A program made the translations under genes and the position numbers. 64,000 nt of DNA. Origin: Cryptomeria japonica (lineage: Eukaryota > Streptophyta > Pinopsida > Cupressales > Cupressaceae). The stretch spans positions 19,261,932 to 19,325,931 of the forward strand of contig NC_081412.1 of NCBI RefSeq assembly GCF_030272615.1, in the 5' to 3' direction. The first letter of the stretch is position 1, and the number at the start of each line of letters is the position of its first letter. Below are positions 34,280 through 46,024 of this stretch, in pieces. The notes under the pieces were generated by a model, which saw nothing but the letters and a program-made list of their open reading frames with translations, searched no databases and had not been told where the DNA came from.

Positions 34280-35912
34280 TGGTGCAGAGCACCTATGAAA
34301 CACCTATGGAGCATCTATGAAGACCATGGAGACAAGGTGCACTAGGGTCACTGATGGGCCCTCATGGAGAATAAATGAGAAATGAAGTCTAAAAGGCATT
34401 TAAGGTCTTAAAACAATGTAATCATGGCCAATAGAGCCTACATATGCAATAAAATATAATAAAAAGATCAAAAAGTGTAAAATTGTCAAAATTGGCAATT
34501 AGGCCTAGAAATGGCTAAAATTGGGGTTTGAAGGGTAAAATAGGTTTGTGAGGAATAAAATAATGTAATGATGTTTAAAAGGTCATTTTTTGATCACTTG
34601 GGTTGGGTGGGATGATTAGTTTCCAAAATATCAAGTTGACAAATGAAACTGTAAATCTTGAGCAACTTTTGAGCAACTCTGCAAAAAAGAGGTAGTTATG
34701 GGTAGTTACAAGATGGATTTTGGCCTTGGAGGATTAAATATATTATAAAAGGGTGAGAATAAATTCAAACATGATAAATGTACGTGGGTTTTGAAGTTTG
34801 ATCAATAAAACTTGTATTTTACAACACTTTTCTACCATTTTCACGGTGACAGTCAGATCTTTTATTGGTACTGATGCATTTAATGTTTGTATTCTGAAAT
34901 ATTATTGATTAGAGGTGATAGAGGAATGATTTAATTTTAATTGGGAGGTGGTGGCATACATTTTTATTGTGTTTTATCAAAGTTCTTGGTATTTTACTAA
35001 AATATGTCATAACCCTAGCTTAGGGTAACCCGAGACCTCATAAATGTGATATATTTGGTTTTAATGCTTAACCAATCCTTATTTTGGACAAGGATGAGGG
35101 AAAGGATGTATACTACCTTTCCATGGTGTGTGTAGGGTTTGAAAAATGCTACATGATGGTTTCAGACCGTTAGGACAGTCACAAGTGCAGTTTGACTGTC
35201 ACAGTCAAGTGAAGAAGACTTTGTTTGATATGAAAAAGTGTATGATGGCCAGGAGGGCTTAGGGAAGTGTTGGTTGTTATTTTGAAAACCTTCCTAAGGT
35301 TTTGGATTAAGTGGAGTTCCCAAGGAAGGGCTTAAACCAGTGGGTTTCCAAAGATAGCAACAGACTGATTGTAACAAAAAATGTAGCCTGATGCGGGGGC
35401 CATATCTCGGAGTTGAACTATTGGATTTGTCTAAAGTTTGGAGAGGTTGTTCCAAATCCAGTTCTCTAGAATCTCATTGGAGAGATTGAGGATTTTTGAA
35501 TTGATTAAAAATTTATATACCTCTATGTATATGTATATCTAAGAGGACAACAAGAAGGTAACTTTGGTTTTATTGAATCAAAGTGTTGAGCATTTTTGGC
35601 TTGTGAACCTAGTTTGGAGTCTAGTGGATTGTAGGGATTTCAAATACAATGTGGGAAGAGTCTACCTTGGAGTTAGGGTATGGAGGAGGCTTAAGAGTCT
35701 AGTGTTGATCCTTGATTTGGGTCCAAAGGTGTGAGTAGGTCACTAAAACCTTAAGAGTGCAGTCTTAGACGATTGATGAGATGATCAATCATGATCAATA
35801 GGAGTTGGAATGGGAAGTTGGTTTTACCTAGCATGTAGAAGGATCATCTCTAGTGTCACCTTGAGTGATTGAACCCTTGAGAGGTCTAGAGTAGGGGGAT
35901 CCCTCTGCATCA
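34280..35912 (+). repeat. Element D 3' LTR, uninterrupted
   Basis: 1,633 bp, TGGTGCAG...CTGCATCA. It preserves the empty sites of A3 and E2 and so documents both insertions. The tract before it (ccctggagta) is a poor polypurine tract. Confidence 0.9.
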
Positions 35913-35917
35913 AATCA

Positions 35918-36609
35918 CAAAATAGGAGTCACACTGACTACAATTGGATGGTTAAATCCAATGATAATATACTGCTGAAAATAGCATCTTCATATGCTGG
36001 ATTCAGTACTGGTTAAGTTCTGATTTGCCTTGTTCAAAGCCTCCTTGAATCTTGAATGATGTCTGCATGTACAGATCTACTTATATTCGCATATACCTTA
36101 TTATATTCCTCTTCCACTCTCACATTAATCTCACAAATGAGATCTTACATAAATACCAAGACCTAAGACCAAATGTGTAGGTCGGCTCACTAAAGATAGT
36201 ACAATAAAATGAATTACAAATGAGTCAATATGTGATGCATCATGTCGACTCAATGCATTTACAATAATAAAAATCCATCTTCATAACATGTCATGCTGAT
36301 CTGGAGTGGATAATGCTTGTCGATGCATAACCTAGACCTATTTTCCAGTAACAACAAATATGCAAACCCGATTAGATCAATGAAAAAATCACCAAAACAA
36401 AGTGTCGAAACAATGTCTTTGACATAACCAAGTAATCTCTAAGTCATTGTTAGTGCCGGTGAACAATATAACTTGCCAGTGAACCAGATATCGGTGACTG
36501 TACATATGTCACTGAACATGTCGGTGAACATAGCCAAGAATCTCCAAGTGTTGATAAGTTTTGAAAAGTGTTGACATCAATGACAAAAATAGTGCAACAC
36601 ATCCAAAAT

Positions 36610-36612
<3 letters not shown>
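35918..36612 (-). repeat. Copia-A2 5' LTR, outer part
   Basis: Continues the LTR broken at 23750 and runs to its outer end, ccaaaatacc, where the last AACA is missing and a (GA)n tract starts directly. Contents match A1, A3 and A4 LTRs in reverse orientation. Confidence 0.92.

Positions 36613-36702
<90 letters not shown>
36613..36702. repeat. (GA)45 microsatellite
   Basis: Ninety bases of uninterrupted GA, followed by about 130 bp of decayed GA-rich sequence. It abuts the LTR end of A2. Confidence 0.97.
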
Positions 36703-36705
<3 letters not shown>

Positions 36706-38057
36706 GGTAGAGAGAATGAGAAGGAGAAGAGGATGAGAGACTCGGTAGAGAAAGAAGCGTGAGGGGGAGAGAGATGAGATAGAACTCAAGAAGGATAATT
36801 AGGGCTCAAAATAGATAGAGACAGTGATGGGGAAGGTAGATGAGAGAGAGGAAAAGAAGAGAGACATGCATGTTTACAAAGATATATACATATATCTATA
36901 TACATATATCTATATACATATATATATGTAACTATAGACATGCATATATACATACATAAACACATATTCTATATGTATGTCTATACATATGTGTAGTATA
37001 TGCTAAGTTTACAAGCATACATTTTGATGTCTTCATAACCTGTACAAGTTTTGTGAAACTCAAAATAATATTTTTCATAACCCGTACTAGTTTTGTGAAA
37101 ATTAAAATAATGGTTTTTCATAACCCGTACGGGTTTTGTGAAACTCAAAGTGATGTTTTTCATAACCTGTATGGGTTTTGTGAAACTCAAAATGATGGTT
37201 TTAGTTCTACATAACCTATACGGGTTATGTAGAACTATGAATGGTACTTTTTGTTTTTCAAAACCCAAGCAAGCTATCTTGCACATCAGAACCCATGTTG
37301 GTTTTATCTTGGTAAGAGGCTTGGAAAATGACCCTAAGGCTTGCAAGCCCATTTTCCCTCCATTTTTGTCCCTTTACATGTTTTTTCATCTTCCAACATG
37401 ATTTCTCGACTTCATCATCATCAGGTTTATAAATGATCAAGTGGGTATCTTTACAATTACCACCATAATCTCACATGTCTTCTCATATTTCTGACCATGT
37501 AAATTTTTCTATTTTTAGACAATATTATCATAGTAAACTTTAATTTTCTTTACCAGTGCCTTGACAGTCCTCACAGACATACATCTACCATTTTTTTAAT
37601 AACTTTTGATATACTTGACCAAATATAAAATAAATTATATATTATTGTTCTACACTATATTCTATACAATTTTAAAAAAAAGTTTTCATTTTCAATTATT
37701 TTAATGCAAGTTATGCCCAACACATGAATAGGTAGCAAATTTTTCAAGATGCGGTCACTTCAAAAAATCATTAAAAAAACTACTCAACGAAAAATTATAA
37801 AAAAAATACAACTTCTAGATCTCAATCTTACCTATCATCCTACCAAAGGGTTTTTCAAAATACTAAATCTAATTATATATTTTGTGTAGCACACAAAACA
37901 ACCATGTTATGTTTTTAAAAAAAAATCAAGAACAATTTTTAGTGCAAGAGATGTTTGACCCTCTTATTCTTATCCAATTTTAAAAAACTTTAGTAGTTTA
38001 GAAACTAGATTCATAGTACTACTATTCTTATCCTTTTCTCAAATCCCATTTTTGAGT
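36703..38057. other. Non-coding stretch with tandem and palindromic repeats
   Basis: No gene seen. Purine-rich to about 36870, then (acatatatctat)-type repeats at about 36888-36930, then the palindromic tandem repeat at 37034-37243. The remainder to 38057 is plain AT-rich sequence, unrelated to the F LTR that starts abruptly after it. Confidence 0.6.
37034..37243. repeat. Tandem repeat of 42-43 bp with palindromic core
   Basis: Units start at 37034, 37076, 37119 and 37161, each with a core like AACCCGTACGGGTT, which is a perfect palindrome in unit 3 (37122-37135). A fifth core lies in a 15-bp perfect inverted repeat, 37202-37216 and 37223-37237, with a 6-base loop. Differences between units are mostly C-to-T or G-to-A changes at CpG. 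Confidence 0.88.
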
Positions 38058-38387
38058 GTGTTAGATATGATGATATTAGAGTGAATCCCAAAGTTATAGC
38101 TGATTTTGAGGTGTTTTTAAATGCGAAATCAAGCCTTAAAGGTCCAAATAAGACATAATTAGGGTTTATGATTTAATGATTTATTGGAGGAATAAAATAA
38201 AAAGGGGAACACTTAGGGTAAAGGGCCCAATTTTATGATGTATGAAGTGATGAAATATGACTTTATATTTAATTAAATTAATTAATTAAATACTTAAAGG
38301 GAAATTATAATGCAAGATGCAAACACATGCTAAACTAAGCATAGAATTGTACCACCTTAGCAAGGGTGTACAATTTATGACACTACA
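38058..38387 (-). repeat. F 3' LTR remnant
   Basis: Matches 57012-57281 closely and adds the outer end ...ATGACACTACA. The rest of the LTR (over 1.2 kb expected from the right copy) is missing to the left of about 38058. Confidence 0.85.
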
Positions 38388-40255
38388 TTTAGCTCCCACT
38401 AAATAGCAGCCATATGACACTATGATCATATGCCAGCTAAAGTAGAGAAAAATAAACATTCATGAAAAATGATATATCCACAAGTTGTTGGACGAAGCCC
38501 CCAGCGATATTTGTAGTACATAGTTAGGAACCGCACCCTACAAAACCACATGTTAGATCACAAAATCACCTAAATGCTTACTATGGAAGGTGATGAAAAT
38601 TTGAGGGTAGCTTTATGCCCCCCCTATTTTGGCTTGCTAATTTAGTGAGTTGAAACAGGGTATCATGTTTACCACATCGAATTGTGAAAGAAGATTGATG
38701 ATAGATGTTCATAAGAAGATTTGATACAAGATCAAAAACTAATGGAGAATCATTTGGTAAGAAAGAGGACTAAACCTCAATTCCAACACAACGAAGAGTG
38801 TGAGGATTTGAGAGATCTCTAACACAAGATGAAAGATTTAAATAGAAAAAAATGCAAAGAGGAGAAAAGAAAGAAGAGATATAAAGCATGAATACACAAT
38901 TTGGCGATCCATGATAAGAAAGGAGAACAAAAGGAACCATGGACATCTCACCCCTAGAAGTAGGTGATCCATGGAGAAAATAGGACATGCAAAACTAGCC
39001 CCTAGATTCTGTCTAGGTGATCCATTTAAGGGAGAAGAGTGAGAACACCGTTAGTTCCACTCAACCTTGTGCATGTGTGTGCAAGTGAGGTTCGAAGCAC
39101 CTCATAGGATTCTATGGCCGAGTATGCGATAAACTATATAATATGTATAGTAAACATATCAAGAAAGTGGTGACATATCACTCTAAGAGGCTTCCATTTT
39201 GTATTGATAATGACCCACTATATAAGAGAAAAGCGTGACATCTCACTCTAAGAGGCTACCCTCTGGTTTTGAGAATGACCCACTTTATAAAAGGAAAGTG
39301 GTGACATCTCACTCTAAGAGGTTTTCCTCTGGTTCCAATAATGACCCATTGTATAAGAAATACAATGCATGAGAGAAATATAGTACAAAAAGAGCAGTGT
39401 GGGTGCCCCCCCTCCCCTTTAAGATGTCAACGTAGTTTAACGTTGATACCTTAAGGAAAGTAGAAAAAGATGCCTACCTTTGATACCAAGAACATATCCA
39501 TCATGCAACAATGCCATAAATCCAAGCAAAAGAGGGAATACTATTCAAGCAAGGATAAGATAGTGGAAAAGAGATATCTTGTTATAAGTGTAAAAGTGAT
39601 CCTTGGAGGAGAAGACATCTTTTCTCAAAAGACATCTACCTCCAAGAGGAGTTGTCTTAGAAAAATATAACATCTTCTAGAATGAATGAATGCTTAAGAT
39701 CAAGAAATTAATCAACAAAGAATGAAACTCCATAAAAGAAAATTGGAAAATAATGGAGGATTGAAATGACATCAAAGAGATATTATTTATAGAAACACTC
39801 TTCTAAAGAAGGAAAGAAATGCTCATCGGGGACATGCACGTTCATAAAATAGAAGGGTTTATTATAAAAGATACTACACAATGAAGATTAAAAAGACTTC
39901 CAACATGAAGGAGGAGGTCCCAATTAAGTATGTGTACTTAAGATCCCCATTAGGGATGCTTGTTCCAATATGAGAGAAAGAATTCAAATATTAATACACC
40001 TCTACAATCAATAAGAAATCCTTATAGAAGACACTACTTCACAAAGGGGAAATTTAAATCTTAAGAAGGAGAGATGTGTGAAATCAATCTTTCCCCCCAT
40101 ATATATAGGGAGAAGAGATGAGATAGAAATAGGCTATTATGTTTCTTCCACAAGTATGATTGCACATAAAATTGTACCATCATGAATGACAATGAGCCCC
40201 CAATAACTGATCTACTCATGTTACATAATGATGAGAAACATAAAAGCCATTAATG
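38388..40255 (-). other. F non-coding 3' interior with polypurine tract and tandem repeats
   Basis: Element strand starts the polypurine tract AGTGGGAGCTAAA beside the LTR (38388-38400). A 65-66-bp unit beginning gtgacat(a/c)tcactctaagagg occurs three times from 39170 to 39360. A C-run followed by the inverted repeat tcaacg...cgttga lies at 39426-39445. The 39470-39670 frame is short and unrecognised. Confidence 0.65.
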
Positions 40256-41194
40256 TTATTTAAAGACATGATAGATTAAATGATGTATTTGAATATGAAA
40301 TGTTAAATGATCTACTATAAGTAAGATTAAAAACATGTATAAGATGATTAATGTTAAAAAGTCTTTAGAAAGAGAGAAGTTTATAGGAGAAGAATAGACC
40401 ACTAAGCCATCATTTTCTTGCACACAAGAAATATTAGGAGAGGGATAAGTGTAATTCATTAGAGCCTTATTCCTAGAAGAAGGGTTTTTATAATGAGTAG
40501 AAGATAAAGTGGGATTAACAATATTTTGAGGAGATTCATAAAGAGATTTGTTCATCACCAAAATTTCCTTATGAGGGGGGTGAGTGTTGAAAGAAGTAGA
40601 AGATGATTTAATTGAGGTGAGGTCATCATCACTACTAAATATAACATTCACATTGAGATATGGTCTTTTAGATTCTTTGGTGGGATTAGAAGGATTATAT
40701 CCAAGTCCAAATGAAGCTTCATGTGTGCTATGTTCTAAAGTAATTTTAATTCCTTTTTTACTTGCGCCACAACCATTGCCATTATAGCCACTCTTAGTTA
40801 AAATGTGAAAACCAGAACCATAAAGGGATGCCAAATTAGAAAGAGATGGTTGTACCTCATAGGTCTCAATGCTATAAGAATTAGAGGAAGGATTTAAAGA
40901 ATTATTTTAATTATAAGCAAGCACAAAGTGGTTATTTAGTTGCTTAGACAAAGTGGGTTTCTCTTTAGGTTCCTCAGATTTATCCTTCTCAGTCTTAGAT
41001 TATTTCCAAAATACTCTATACTCTCCTATAAAAGTAGGGTTAAAGTCTATAGATCCCCAATCATCACTTGAGAGCATTCCTTCGTGAGAAAATATATCCT
41101 TTGGAGGATATTTTGATTGAGTAGAAGAATCAAGAGTACTATAAGGAACAATATTTTTAAAGGAAATATTTGAAGAAGTAGGAGGATTGGGAGA

Positions 41195-41210
41195 AGAATG
41201 GGAAGTAGTT
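41195..41210. repeat. Target-site duplication of the SINE, left copy
   Basis: agaatgggaagtagtt, repeated exactly at 41528-41543. Its 16-bp length is typical of LINE-driven insertion, unlike the 5 bp of the LTR elements here. Confidence 0.93.
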
Positions 41211-41527
41211 TTTGTATTAAGTATCATAGAATCAAAAAGCTCATTTTTTCCTCATTCGAGAATCCATGTTACAAACTTATTACAAATACCAGCTCCTTTC
41301 GAGCAAACTTATTATAAATACTAGCTCCTTTAGAGCACCAAACTAGAAACAACAATTGGAAGACCATGGTTCACAACTTATAAATCCACTTTAAACAATG
41401 AGACATATATGGAAGACCAAGAGTCACAACTTATAATTCTACACAAAGGTGTCCCTCATGGGAGTTGAACTTGGGTCTCCACATTGAGAACTCAATGCTT
41501 TAATCAACTAAGCTCAACCCCTTAGAC
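41211..41527 (-). mobile_element. tRNA-derived SINE
   Basis: 317 bp between perfect 16-bp duplications. The head on the minus strand resembles a tRNA: an A-box-like GAGCTTAGTTGATTAAAGCA near 41490-41510 and a B-box-like AGTTCAACTCC near 41458-41468, together an RNA polymerase III internal promoter. The other end is A-rich (ATACAAAA). It carries no protein and would depend on a LINE reverse transcriptase. It interrupts the protease frame of F. Confidence 0.88.
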
Positions 41528-42090
41528 AGAATGGGAAGTAGTTGAAAAAGAAGATCTGACTTTTAATGGACCTTGAAGATTGGTATTAGTTAACAAGGTG
41601 TATGTCTTATTTTTATAAATGAAATTGACTTGCCTATGAAAAGTTGTGGGGATAACTTGCATGATATGAATCCACAGTCTCCCTAATAGAATGTTATATA
41701 TCAAATTACCAAGCATGACGTGAATAGGTGTAGATAAAGTAAAAGGTCCAACCTTAACAGGAAAGGTTATAATACCTAAACATTGTTTATCAACATTATC
41801 AAAGCCTGAAATAGAAATAGAAGTAGGTTTGATGAGAGAACGATCAACATTAATCTTATCCAATAAGTGCACACTACAAACATTGAGGCTATATCCATTG
41901 TCCACAAGGGTTCATATTATAACACTATTATTGATAATAAACACAATCATAAGAGGATCATATTGATGTTGGATTTGATGAGAAGGTAAATCATTTCGTG
42001 TGAATACAATTTGATCTTTGGGTTTGTTTATAGGATCAATCAAAGAAGCCATGCTATTAGGTTTCACTGCAAGTGGGACATCTAAGTTTT

Positions 42091-43544
42091 TCAAGGCATC
42101 TTGTAACATCCCATGATAAGCAGGTGAAGTTTGAACCAAATCCCAAATAGAAATCTTGGCAGGAGTAGCTTTAAGTTGTTCAATGAGATCATACTCCTTA
42201 CTAAAAGTCTATGATATACGAGGTGCTTGTGGCAAATTATTTGAGAGGGAGGAAGTGAAGCTGGGATAAATGGAGGAGGATTAGGTTGCCTACCGTTTCT
42301 TGTGTTGTAGGTATGAGAAACTGTATGATAACTCTCTTCAGTGATTTTCTTAGCATACTTATAAGACCTCTTCGTAGGATAACCTCCTTGCACAGTAATA
42401 ACAGGTTTCTTAGGAGTGCAAAAATAATCATTAGCATAACCACCTTGAACCACTAAGATAGGCTTACATTGGGAATTTTGAGGACAAGAACCTTGAACTA
42501 TGAAGATGGGTTTATTATGTGTTTCATTCACATTGTCAAATTCATTGAAGATTATTTAGGAATATCAAAGGTGTCCTTATGAATTTTAGAAGAAGAATAG
42601 GCAATATTGTTGGAATAATTGTTGATAGTCTCTTCTTGCACTAAAATGTTATCATGGATAAGATTAATTTTAGGAGGTAGACTAGGAGTAGGCATAGATG
42701 TTTTAGAAGGAAGAGTGTTAGTAGTAAAGGTCATATCATCCTCTATCATCAAAGGATCTGCATGGGGAATAAACTCTCTAGGAGAAGGATCAACATTACT
42801 CTCTAAAGTTTCACCTTTGAGAGGAAGATCTTTGAAAGAGATGTTAACAATCTCTTCTTGAACTAAGGTATCCTTGTGAGTATAACCTAGCTGGGGATAA
42901 GGAGATACCTTACCTTTAGAGAAAAAAATATTAAGATTCATGGAAGGTGAGATGATATTAAAAGAGCTATCAATCATGATTTCATCCTCTTTGGTTACGG
43001 TTCTCTCATGGGGTAGAGAATAATCAACACCTTCTTCTAATTGTTCATCCCAAAAAGTGAGGTCTTTGAGAAAAGTATTAGAAATATCTTGCAAAAAGAT
43101 GTCCTTATTATTATTGCCAATTTTGGGAGAAGTGATAACATTTTTCATTAATTCTTCATCCTTAGGAGGGAGAGCATGACTACATGTGTTTATATCATCT
43201 GATTTCCTCAAAATTTGTTTAATAAGATGTTTAGGGGAGAGAGAATTAAGTAAATTGATTGTGATTTCATCTACTTTTTCTAAGGCATCTTTATGGGCAA
43301 GACAAGCTTCGGGGCAAGGAGAAGCACTTCTCATTAATGCATCATCTCTAGTGGGAATTTTGTTGAAGTTGAAAGAAGAAATGCCATCACTAGGAAAATT
43401 AGGGACAATACCATATTCTTGCACAAAATGATCCTTATGAGGGGAGTATTCTTTAGGAGGTAGATGAACATCTTTCTCCAAAGATTCATGCTTAGGAATT
43501 AGATCTTTGAGAGAAGTTCTCATAACCTCTTGTTGCACTACCAT
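42091..43544 (-). pseudogene. F upstream ORF with internal repeats (in place of a recognisable Gag)
   Basis: 43544-42552 is open for 330 codons. It is built from loose repeats of a unit like LVQEE..N.SFKDL..KGE.LE..V..SP.E..PH.D. A second repeat array (KPIFIVQGS, KPILVVQGG, KPVITVQGG) follows in 42531-42091, leading into the protease lead-in. I see no capsid domain and no zinc knuckle. It may be a fast-evolving Gag-like spacer protein. Frame changes lie near 42545 and 42130. Confidence 0.6.
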
Positions 43545-44214
43545 GCCCCCATTGGTAAGACCAAATTTAGGAGAAGATAAGTCAATTTACATCAATACCT
43601 TTTCATTTAGAGAGGCATTATGTAGGGAAGGTAAATTAACATTAATCAATGTGTTTATGATACCATCCTCTTCCTCTAAGATAGCTAGAAGGGAAGGGCA
43701 CGTTTTAGGAGAATTGTCAAAGATCACTCTTCAAATATTCATCCTTAAAACATGGGAGAGTTTTGAAGGGGTTGGTAACAACTCTTTTAGGCACTAAAAT
43801 GTTGTCATAGATAGGAAGAGGTTCTTTAAGAGGGAAAAATTGAAACAAGGGAAACTAACCCATTATCACATTTATGAAATGAATACACCATGACAACAAT
43901 TTTCCTCTTTCAAATGATAACATATGCAAAATAGAAGGAAATGTTCAATTTTAACCAATTAAATAACTCTAAATGTTGATTTAGAAAATGAAATTTATCA
44001 GTGAAATGTATTCCTAAATAAGATCTGAAATTATGATCCAAATCAAGCTATCCACAAGTTCAATTTTGAATAGAAAAATTAGGGTTTTAACAAAATTGAC
44101 CTCTAATTTTTTATTTTATATTTACAAGGAATTGAAACATGTAAATGTAAATTTGAATTTGAAATAGAAAAAACACTCAAATATGAGAACATAAATTAGA
44201 ATTAAATAATATTG

Positions 44215-44237
44215 GATTCACGTTGGATTCACCAAAA
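44215..44237 (-). promoter_or_regulatory. F primer-binding site
   Basis: Element strand reads TTTTGGTGAATCCAACGTGA directly inside the LTR end ...CTCCACA. It differs from the E1 site at two positions, linking E and F. Confidence 0.75.
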
Positions 44238-44585
44238 TGTGGAGGGGAAAAAGCGAGACCGGGTGACTAGGACCTAATCCCACTTTTCCCAACACATTGG
44301 GAATAAGAAAGAGCCTAGGGAGATAGCTCACTTTGGCTACTTATTGTAATAAATAGAGAGCCAAGGATTATCTCTTAGGGTTAATGTTCCTCTTGTTGTA
44401 AATCAAGGAAAAATATGCCCAATTGAATGTAATGAAGAACTATGCTATGAGATAAATAATGAACCATATATGAACTGAAATTGCATATACTTGCAGATCT
44501 GAAACTAAGATACTGAAAGAAGAGAAGGGGGAGGAATTTGAATGTGTACCTGATGTTTAAAAATGAGCCAAACTAACCTGGATAG
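44238..44585 (-). repeat. F 5' LTR, inner part
   Basis: Starts tgtggaggggaaaaagcg on the plus strand and continues at 56020 once G and one gatag are removed. The two halves keep a common character: GC-rich motif runs set in AT-rich sequence. Confidence 0.75.
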
Positions 44586-46024
44586 TGATGGTATGATGAA
44601 AGAATAAGTATCCAGTAGAATACTGAGAGGCGGGTGAATTAGTATATTGAAAAACTGATACAAAGTTCCCAAACTCAAACTCAAACTCACAAAGTAAAAT
44701 TTTCTCAATCAAGATCAATATTTATAAGAACACTTGACATTAACCGGTTTGACTGTTATGACAACTTAACAGTAAACAATTTCAACTTTTATGAATATCA
44801 AAAATGCTTTAAACATAACTCAACATATTCATCCTTCAATGCTTCATAAAAATTAATCTAATCAACATATAATATCACATCCACAAAAGCATTCACCACT
44901 TGACATAAATGTTTATACATGGAAAACCCAAATAGGTAAAAACCACGGTGAGATGGGACTCACAAAGATAGCTATCTGAACTCTTCTGAAGTTTTCTCTG
45001 TTAGGAGCCAAAGCATGTTAGAGCTTTGCAATAAGTCCTATTAAGAACTAATTCCTGTTTAGGAATCACCCAGTTAAGGGATTTACAAATATTCCTTGAT
45101 GAAAAGAACAATACCTTGTTAGGAGTAACCTCGTTGGAGGATTTAAGAATCCAATCTAATGGACCACCTTGTTAGATGATTTAATGAGTAACCAATCTTG
45201 TTAGAGCTTACCCGGTTAAGTGATTTCACTTCTTCTGTAATTGTTAGAAAACATCAAGTTTTGTTGATCTGTGTGAATATCACTACATTTGCTTGATCAG
45301 ATCCTTCTTAAGCTTCAATATATCTTTACTCAAAGTACAAATCCATTCAGTGGTTAGGCAACTGCACACTCACAAGTTTCTTCCAATCTTGTCAACTTTG
45401 CCAACACTTTTACAAACAACTTCATCGACTTTAAATACACAAACAATTAGGTCGATAACACAACAAAAATATAATTCTCATCATCGAGGTTACAAACAAG
45501 TCAGTACAATCTTGACCATTAGAAATCATGACAATCCCTTCACATTTTTCAAGAAAATTCCAACTGCTCCATGATCACTACTTCATTGGAATTTGTAACT
45601 CATCATGCATTGTGCATTAGATGCAATCCACTTTGCTCCTTTCCAAGAAATCAAACAAACACACCAAATTAATTTGAACTTATTCTTGTACAATGATCAC
45701 ACATCTCTCCATCATTTCTTCTCATCAAGTAATAAACCAACAAACTTGATCGGTTAGGGTTTATCAAGAGGTTGGGGTTTACCAGTTACCTTACATAGAC
45801 AGGTTTAACCCTTCATACCGGTTTACCGGTTTTACTCACAAACTTTACATACCGGTTACAACATTTTCATAAATCTCTTCTAACCAATTTATAAGACAAA
45901 AGCAATAACAAGAATAACAATAGTAATATCATGAATACCATTATACCAGTTCAATTGACATCAATGACAACATATCATTAATGAAATCTATATGCAAAAT
46001 GCCAAAAATCTCAAAATGCCAACA
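44586..46024 (-). repeat. G 3' LTR
   Basis: 1,439 bp, TGATGGTATGATG...AAATGCCAACA on the plus strand, partner of 54574-56014 with scattered differences. Confidence 0.94.

Larger units (their letters stand above)
23751..35912 (+). mobile_element. D: non-autonomous LTR element with a coiled-coil ORF (carries A3 and E2)
   Basis: Bounded by aatca duplications (23746-23750, 35913-35917) in the LTR of Copia-A2. The 5' LTR is 23751-24252 + 30995-31169 + 32447-33434, split by A3 and E2. The 3' LTR is uninterrupted at 34280-35912. Ends are TGGTGCAG...TGCATCA. Only 845 bp lie between the LTRs, holding one broken frame and no Pol domain. The primer-binding site is copia-type. It resembles LARD- or TRIM-like parasites of copia elements, but with an own protein. 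Confidence 0.9.
40256..42140 (-). pseudogene. F protease region (Ty3/gypsy type), split by a SINE
   Basis: 42139-41912 holds a conserved lead-in (SPAYHGMLQDALKNLDVPL). After an in-frame stop near 41912 comes the protease with active site LVDNGYSLNVCS (41905 onward) and the ending LLGRLWIHIMQVIPTTFHRQVNFIY. This closely follows the widespread plant Ty3 protease form DNGSALNVC...LLGRPWIH. The frame is cut by the SINE and resumes at 41210 (SSPNPPTSSNISF). 40834-40256 carries the GSGFHILTKSGYNGNGCG and FGLGYNPSN segment seen after such proteases. No reverse transcriptase follows. Confidence 0.8.

Noticed and set aside
36577-36789. Leu-Ser repeat protein on the minus strand
   Set aside because: It is the translation of the (GA)45 tract.
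37034-37243. CRISPR-like array
   Set aside because: Units are adjacent with no unique spacers, and the context is a plant nuclear genome.
41458-41520. Possible genuine tRNA gene on the minus strand
   Set aside because: Boxes are diverged, no clean cloverleaf closes, and the 16-bp duplications with A-rich tail show a SINE.
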